Origin: Amphimedon queenslandica | Lineage: Eukaryota > Porifera > Demospongiae > Haplosclerida > Niphatidae | NCBI RefSeq assembly: GCF_000090795.2 | Contig: NW_003546251.1 | Coordinates: 149,077-213,076 of the forward strand | Reading direction: 5' to 3' | DNA: 64,000 bases | Shown here: positions 60,101 through 64,000 of the stretch, in pieces | Layout: each line of letters begins with the position of its first letter | Position numbering within the stretch: position 1 is the stretch's first letter | Notes under the pieces: generated by a model | Told to the model about the DNA's origin: nothing | The model's database searches: none | The model's input: the letters and a program-made list of their open reading frames with translations, nothing else | Program-made: the position numbers and the translations under genes

Positions 60101-61528
60101 ACTCCACTGAAAGCAGCTCTTCAAGCTAAAGTTGCTTTGAGAAAGACAAAGAAGTCATTGCCTACTCCACTAAGAGATGCCATATCCAGCAGCAACATTA
60201 AACTAAGGAAGACTAAGAGATCACTACCCTCACCTCTGAGGAATGACATTAAGGGAAAGCCATCACTACGCGTAGTACACAAGAAGATCCCCACTCCACT
60301 GAAGAAGGAGATAGAGTCAAAGCCATCTCTCCGTTCAACCAAGAGATCTCTACCTTCACCGCTTCGTGCTCAGATTGCTGCATCGAACGTATCTGATTTG
60401 AGACCTATTCTGCAAAGGATGGAGATCAATTTACAGAATGAGATTAAGAGCACTCGGGTTCTCAGACACGTGACAACAAGAGTCCCTCCTTCTCCTCGTA
60501 ACGTTATCAAGCTCTCTCGACCGGTTGTGAGGAAAAGAGGGTGGGACAATGTTAGCTCTACTCCTGAGAGAAGTGCCAAGAGGCTGAGACAAGGGACAGA
60601 GGAAGAGGCTCGTGGGTCTCCCAAACAATCCTCTTTTGTTCCTTCACTTAATATTGGAAGCTTTGCGTTTGGGCAACAATCCAGTTCTAGTGGTACTTCA
60701 GGACCATTTGTCTTCCAAGGAGCCCCTGAAGGAGCCACTAGTCCTTCTATTGGAACTGGCAAACGCAATGCAAGCAGAAAGACTAAGAGGGGGACAGTTA
60801 AAGAGACAAATACTGTACCGAGAAGATCAACACGAAATAGGCACAATCCTACTTCCTCCAGTAATGATGGAAACAAGAAACCTTTAGCCGTTGAGGATTC
60901 CGTTGCTGTTGCTACCACTACTCAGAGATCACTGCGTAGCAAAAATAAAGAAGAGCCTCAGCTAAAGACATCACAGAGACAAACCCGTAGCAATAAGAAG
61001 ATTAGTGAAGAACAAGATGAGACAGTAACAGTGTCTGCTTCAAAAAAGAAACCAGCTCAAAGCAAAAAAGGAAAAGCTGAAGAGACACCAGCACCTCCAC
61101 AAAGGGAGCTACGTAATTCCAAGAAGACTAATGACACTGAGGAAGAGAGAGAGAGTCTGGAAGAACCAGCTCCAAGAAGACAACTACGTAGCAAAAGTAA
61201 CAAGGCTAGCACTGCAACTGGTGAGGAACCTTCCACTAGCAGGGAGTCTAAAACTGAAGTCCAAGTGACGCCTAAACCGAGAAGACAACTACGATCAAGG
61301 AATGTAGGGAGCAAGGAAGAAGAGGAAGAAGAGAAAGAAAACGCACCACCACCACCTCAGCCTTCTGCTAGCAAGAAAAGGAAAGTTGCTGCTTCTACTG
61401 GAGATAATGAAGCCATTTCTAATGCTGCAGGGTCTAAGAGACCCCGCAGAGGAGCGACTGCAGATAAGAAGGTTGAGACAGTAGAGCCTGCTGTGAGGAG
61501 ATCCTCGCGTCTTAGAAACAAGAATTAA
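57177..61528 (+). CDS. MKI67: Ki-67 proliferation antigen orthologue
   Basis: Five exons join in phase: 57177-57286, 57388-57469, 57525-57704, 57764-57823 and 58334-61528. They give 1208 aa. The N-terminal FHA domain (TLVYIKKNGGDG ... STIGRSDKDCDVRVQLPTVA, KKQLKIEVGENGQVYITNY) aligns with that of Ki-67. A conserved block at about 216-245 (LNVSFGPLLSPEYFD.. TLPPNTPIKRG) matches the PP1-docking region shared by Ki-67 and RepoMan (RVSFG..L.PELFDENLPPNTPLKRG). About 23 copies of a 21-residue basic repeat follow, each with a TPLR CDK site. The Lys/Arg-rich tail has repeated RRQLRSK/RRSSRLR motifs reminiscent of the chromatin-binding LR domain. Known role: chromosome-surface organiser in mitosis. 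Human repeats are ~122 aa and unlike these. Confidence 0.9.
57960..58310 (+). repeat. CTATAG-family repeat, tandem dimer, in MKI67 intron 4
   Basis: Two direct copies start near 57985 and 58165, a spacing of about 180 bp. Each has a GCAACTTTAAAAATT block, GGAATTAGCTCAAA-like block, ACATAAGAACATGTATATG and TGGAGAATTCTC-like block; AAGGCTATAGCCTT lies between them. Confidence 0.8.
58892..60380 (+). repeat. 63-bp coding tandem repeat in MKI67
   Basis: About 23 units of 21 codons. Units 2-19 are nearly identical (KSMATPLRKAI..KPSLR.TK) and vary mainly at four positions; unit 1 and units 20-23 are older and diverged (e.g. KSLPTPLR). A five-unit higher-order block is duplicated within it. Confidence 0.97.
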
Positions 61529-61728
61529 TTTTAGTTTATTAGTATTTTAACATTTTGCAAAGTACTTTCATGCACAGATATGCACACAACAGAGTTATTG
61601 TGTTATTATTATTTTATCTTATCATCATAATGTTATTATTTAGCAGTATAATAATAATTATAATTAGTATTTTTATTAAGCTAAAAATTTTTAGATTTGT
61701 AAGTGGGTGTGTCGACTATATTATTATT

Positions 61729-62729
61729 ATGGGCGGGGCTAAGTGTAAAAAGCGCCACGACCACGTGAAAAAATCAAAAATGCCTGAGAAAAGGTTCAAG
61801 AAAACTGGCCCCTCATCAGCTTCTGTGGCTGACCAATCCCGTCTCCTACAAGTCAGTCCATTCTTATCATCATCTGCTCATTTTGACTTGTTTGTAGATA
61901 GCAAGACAGACATGGGGTCCTGGGACTACTCCAAAAGTACTGGAACCCTCACTGGTGGAGACCATTTACGAGACAGTGACCAAATCTAAGTACATTTTAA
62001 AATATTGTCATATTTTGTTAGTTGCCTTTTGCTTTGTTCTCTTCCTCTCCGATCTGATCTCTTGTTCTCTCTCCAGTGAGTCTCATCGGTTGGTTACGCT
62101 GCTGGAGAGCAGTCAGTATCTTGAGCAATATCTATGGCCTCTCTTTGATCTTGAACAAGAACCGACAGCTAACAAATCAGTTCTAATGTCACTGGTTCTC
62201 ATGATCAATGAGAAATTCAGAGAGAGGGTCCCAGCATGGAAGGTACACATGCATTGTACTTGTTAATATTAATGTTGGTTACGTCAGGTTTTTGAAGAGG
62301 TTAATCCGGAAAAGTTTCCACATTTCTTTGCAAGTGTTACCAGCACCTGTCTTGAAACATTCGAAAAAGTAAACCAATTTCTCTTTATTATTATTATCAT
62401 CATCATCATCATTATTATTATTATTCTCCTTTATAGCTGCCTATAGATAAAGAGTGTATCCCTGAAGCAACAGTTCTTCTATCATTCCTGATACACAGTT
62501 TCAATAGTTTAGTGAGTACATTCTCTCACTTTTAACATGTTTCATCTTTCCTTTCTCCTTTGGCCCTTGCTCTTACAATCTACATCACTTATTCTCCTTT
62601 ACTCTCCCCCCTCTCTCTCTCTCCTTCTTTCCTTCTAACAGGAGGTGGAGCTTGTTCGTCATGAAGTACAGAAGCTAGTGTCTCTTGGAATATGGGTCAA
62701 CTTAGAACCAGTGAGTCTATTATGAACAA

Positions 62730-62777
<48 letters not shown>

Positions 62778-64000
62778 GATGGTCTGTATAAGGGTCGATT
62801 GGAACAAGAGTTAAAGTCATTTCCTAAATTAAAGAAATACTGGAACGCTTTACTGAAGAAAGAAAAACAAATGGACAAGATTACTCTAGCCAGGTAACTG
62901 CAATGTACATATACTTGTATACATTGTATAGTGCATACACAAATATTATTATCATTGTATGTAGGCAAAACAATGAGAAGTCTTTCCTTTATAAGTTAAT
63001 ACGTATTTTTATTGACATTGTGAAGGATATACCAGACACCGGTAGTGTTACCAATGTACATGTACAGTACATGTATATATGTTTCTTTACTGATAGGTCC
63101 TGTTGAGTCATCATTGTGTCACTATTGTGAGAAGTTTATTGAACTCATTACTGACCTCATGGTAATTGGGAGGTGTTATACATTAACATGTGAATAAGGA
63201 TGCTTCACTTTCTCTCTTTCTTTCTCTTAGTGTCAGCCATTAACTAGACGGTTCCTAGTGACACTAATTGATGACATTCACTTTACTGTAAGCTGTACAT
63301 TTACATGTACATGTACATGTACATATATCTCTTGTGTTGTGTGAGCTATTATTGTATTTCTTTATTATTATTATCGTTATTAGATTCTGTGCTCAGATTC
63401 TTCATTATATTCAAGAGAACCGGAAGGACATCTCTTCTCTAAGGTACAAAATCACAGCTGTTTTATAAAATTTGTAGAAAAATTCAAACTTGATTGGAAT
63501 CAATTCAAAATTGATATGCAACATAAGAACATGTATATGCATTAGAATAAATTATAAAAACTGAGAGTACCTCCTTTTTGTTACAGCTATTGGATCGGCT
63601 AAAGTTCTATTGCGGCTTTGAAGTGAACAGCCACACAGGAGAGGCACTCACGGAGCATTTCATGCTGAGTCAGCATTATGAGAGGATCACTTCCCTCCAG
63701 CTGGCGGCTTTCAAACTCTTCCCTGATCTTCGAGAGTTCTCATTATCGACTGTTGCTGGAGTCGACACTAGGGACTCTCTCGTGAGACACTTTAGTGCAT
63801 TGAGGTACGTATGACCATTTGTCGATCATGTACATGTGTTTCAGCATCCATTTCGTTCTGTTAATTGCTAGCAAATTTTTGATTTGTAGCTGCAAAAATT
63901 TTATACCATATATACTTTTTTGCCTACATTTTAAATACTTTTTCTCTACTGTATCTCTCTCTCCCTCTTTAGTCCTGAAGTCTTGCACAGGATTGCTGCT
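61729..64000 (+). CDS. AQR: Spliceosomal RNA helicase Aquarius, N-terminal part (runs off right edge)
   Basis: Thirteen exons join in phase: 61729-61851, 61898-61989, 62077-62242, 62288-62368, 62437-62511, 62642-62710, 62793-62893, 62965-63041, 63097-63161, 63231-63287, 63384-63443, 63587-63804 and 63973 onward. The translated ARM-repeat region follows human AQR closely: SQYLEQYLWPLFDL, MINEKFRERVPAWK, FNSLEVELVRHEVQKLVSLG, HYCEKFIELITDL, RRFLVTLIDDIHF, GHLFSKLLDRLKFYCGFEVN, YERITSLQLAAFKLFPDLRE and VDTRDSLVRHF. Aquarius binds introns upstream of the branch site and associates with the XAB2 complex. The SF1 helicase domain lies beyond the window. The start could instead be the in-frame ATG at 61780, which gives an N-terminus of the human length. 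The gene begins 200 bp after Ki-67 on the same strand. Confidence 0.95.
62732..62775. repeat. (AAT)n microsatellite in AQR intron
   Basis: About 14 AAT units, just upstream of the exon at 62793. Confidence 0.95.
63470..63565 (+). repeat. CTATAG-family repeat, fragment, in AQR intron
   Basis: It carries AACTTGATTGGAATCAATTC, ATATGCAACATAAGAACATG and AAATTATAAAAACTGAGAG, without the central palindrome. Confidence 0.65.

Noticed and set aside
58892-60380. Regular repeats suggesting a CRISPR-like array
   Set aside because: No unique spacers, 63-bp units in frame through one coding exon, in an animal gene. The 177-bp arrays also lack spacers.
60370-60918. 182-codon minus-strand frame inside the Ki-67 exon
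   Set aside because: Antisense shadow of a long single exon; no motif and no promoter context.

Overview
The window looks like nuclear DNA of a demosponge, most probably Amphimedon queenslandica or a close relative. The reasons are animal genes packed close together with many short GT-AG introns (often 50-200 bp), an NLR-type immune receptor gene, a very high density of the self-complementary ACATGT/GTAC microsatellite, and full-length animal orthologues with no sign of vertebrate or plant origin. The species name is inference; no search was run. Gene models were spliced by hand from reading frame, splice consensus and recalled family alignments, and every internal junction was checked for codon phase.

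Layout. 1-1500: the 5' end of a puromycin-sensitive aminopeptidase gene (minus) facing a complete methylmalonyl-CoA epimerase gene (plus). 1750-5945 (minus): an NLR whose N-terminal leader carries two hydrophobic segments and then a canonical 2A ribosome-skipping motif (DVELNPGP), directly before a CARD/Death-like domain, a NACHT ATPase and LRRs; its reading frame is broken once by one base at the start of the LRRs. 6371-10071 (minus): a scaffold protein with two SH3 domains and a proline-rich tail, followed by about 8 kb of intron/upstream DNA with candidate 5' exons. 18265-21049 (plus): Arp3. 22305-26354 (minus): a WAC-like WW-domain adaptor. 26864-40795 (minus): a 38-exon full-length ABCA transporter of about 2230 aa. 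40954-41492 (plus): TAF12. 41654-47694 (minus): the RBR ubiquitin ligase ANKIB1, with a one-base frame break at an A/T run. 48125-50783 (plus): two tandem single-exon genes for secreted AbfB-trefoil/collagen-like proteins with duplicated TATA promoters. 51435-53066 (plus): a membrane EGF-repeat protein. 53770-56860 (minus): epsinR/CLINT1. 57177-61528 (plus): a Ki-67 (MKI67) orthologue with a FHA domain, a PP1-docking region and about 23 copies of a 21-residue repeat carrying CDK sites. 61729-64000 (plus): the N-terminal part of the spliceosomal helicase Aquarius (AQR), which runs off the end.

Most genes are unrelated housekeeping loci that share short divergent promoters (108, 158 and 316 bp). 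The unusual content is the 2A-NLR, the Ki-67 repeat domain, the AbfB-collagen pair, and an approximately 177-186 bp repeat family with a central CTATAG palindrome. That family occurs singly across introns and intergenic DNA and forms two intronic arrays with an exact 177-bp period.
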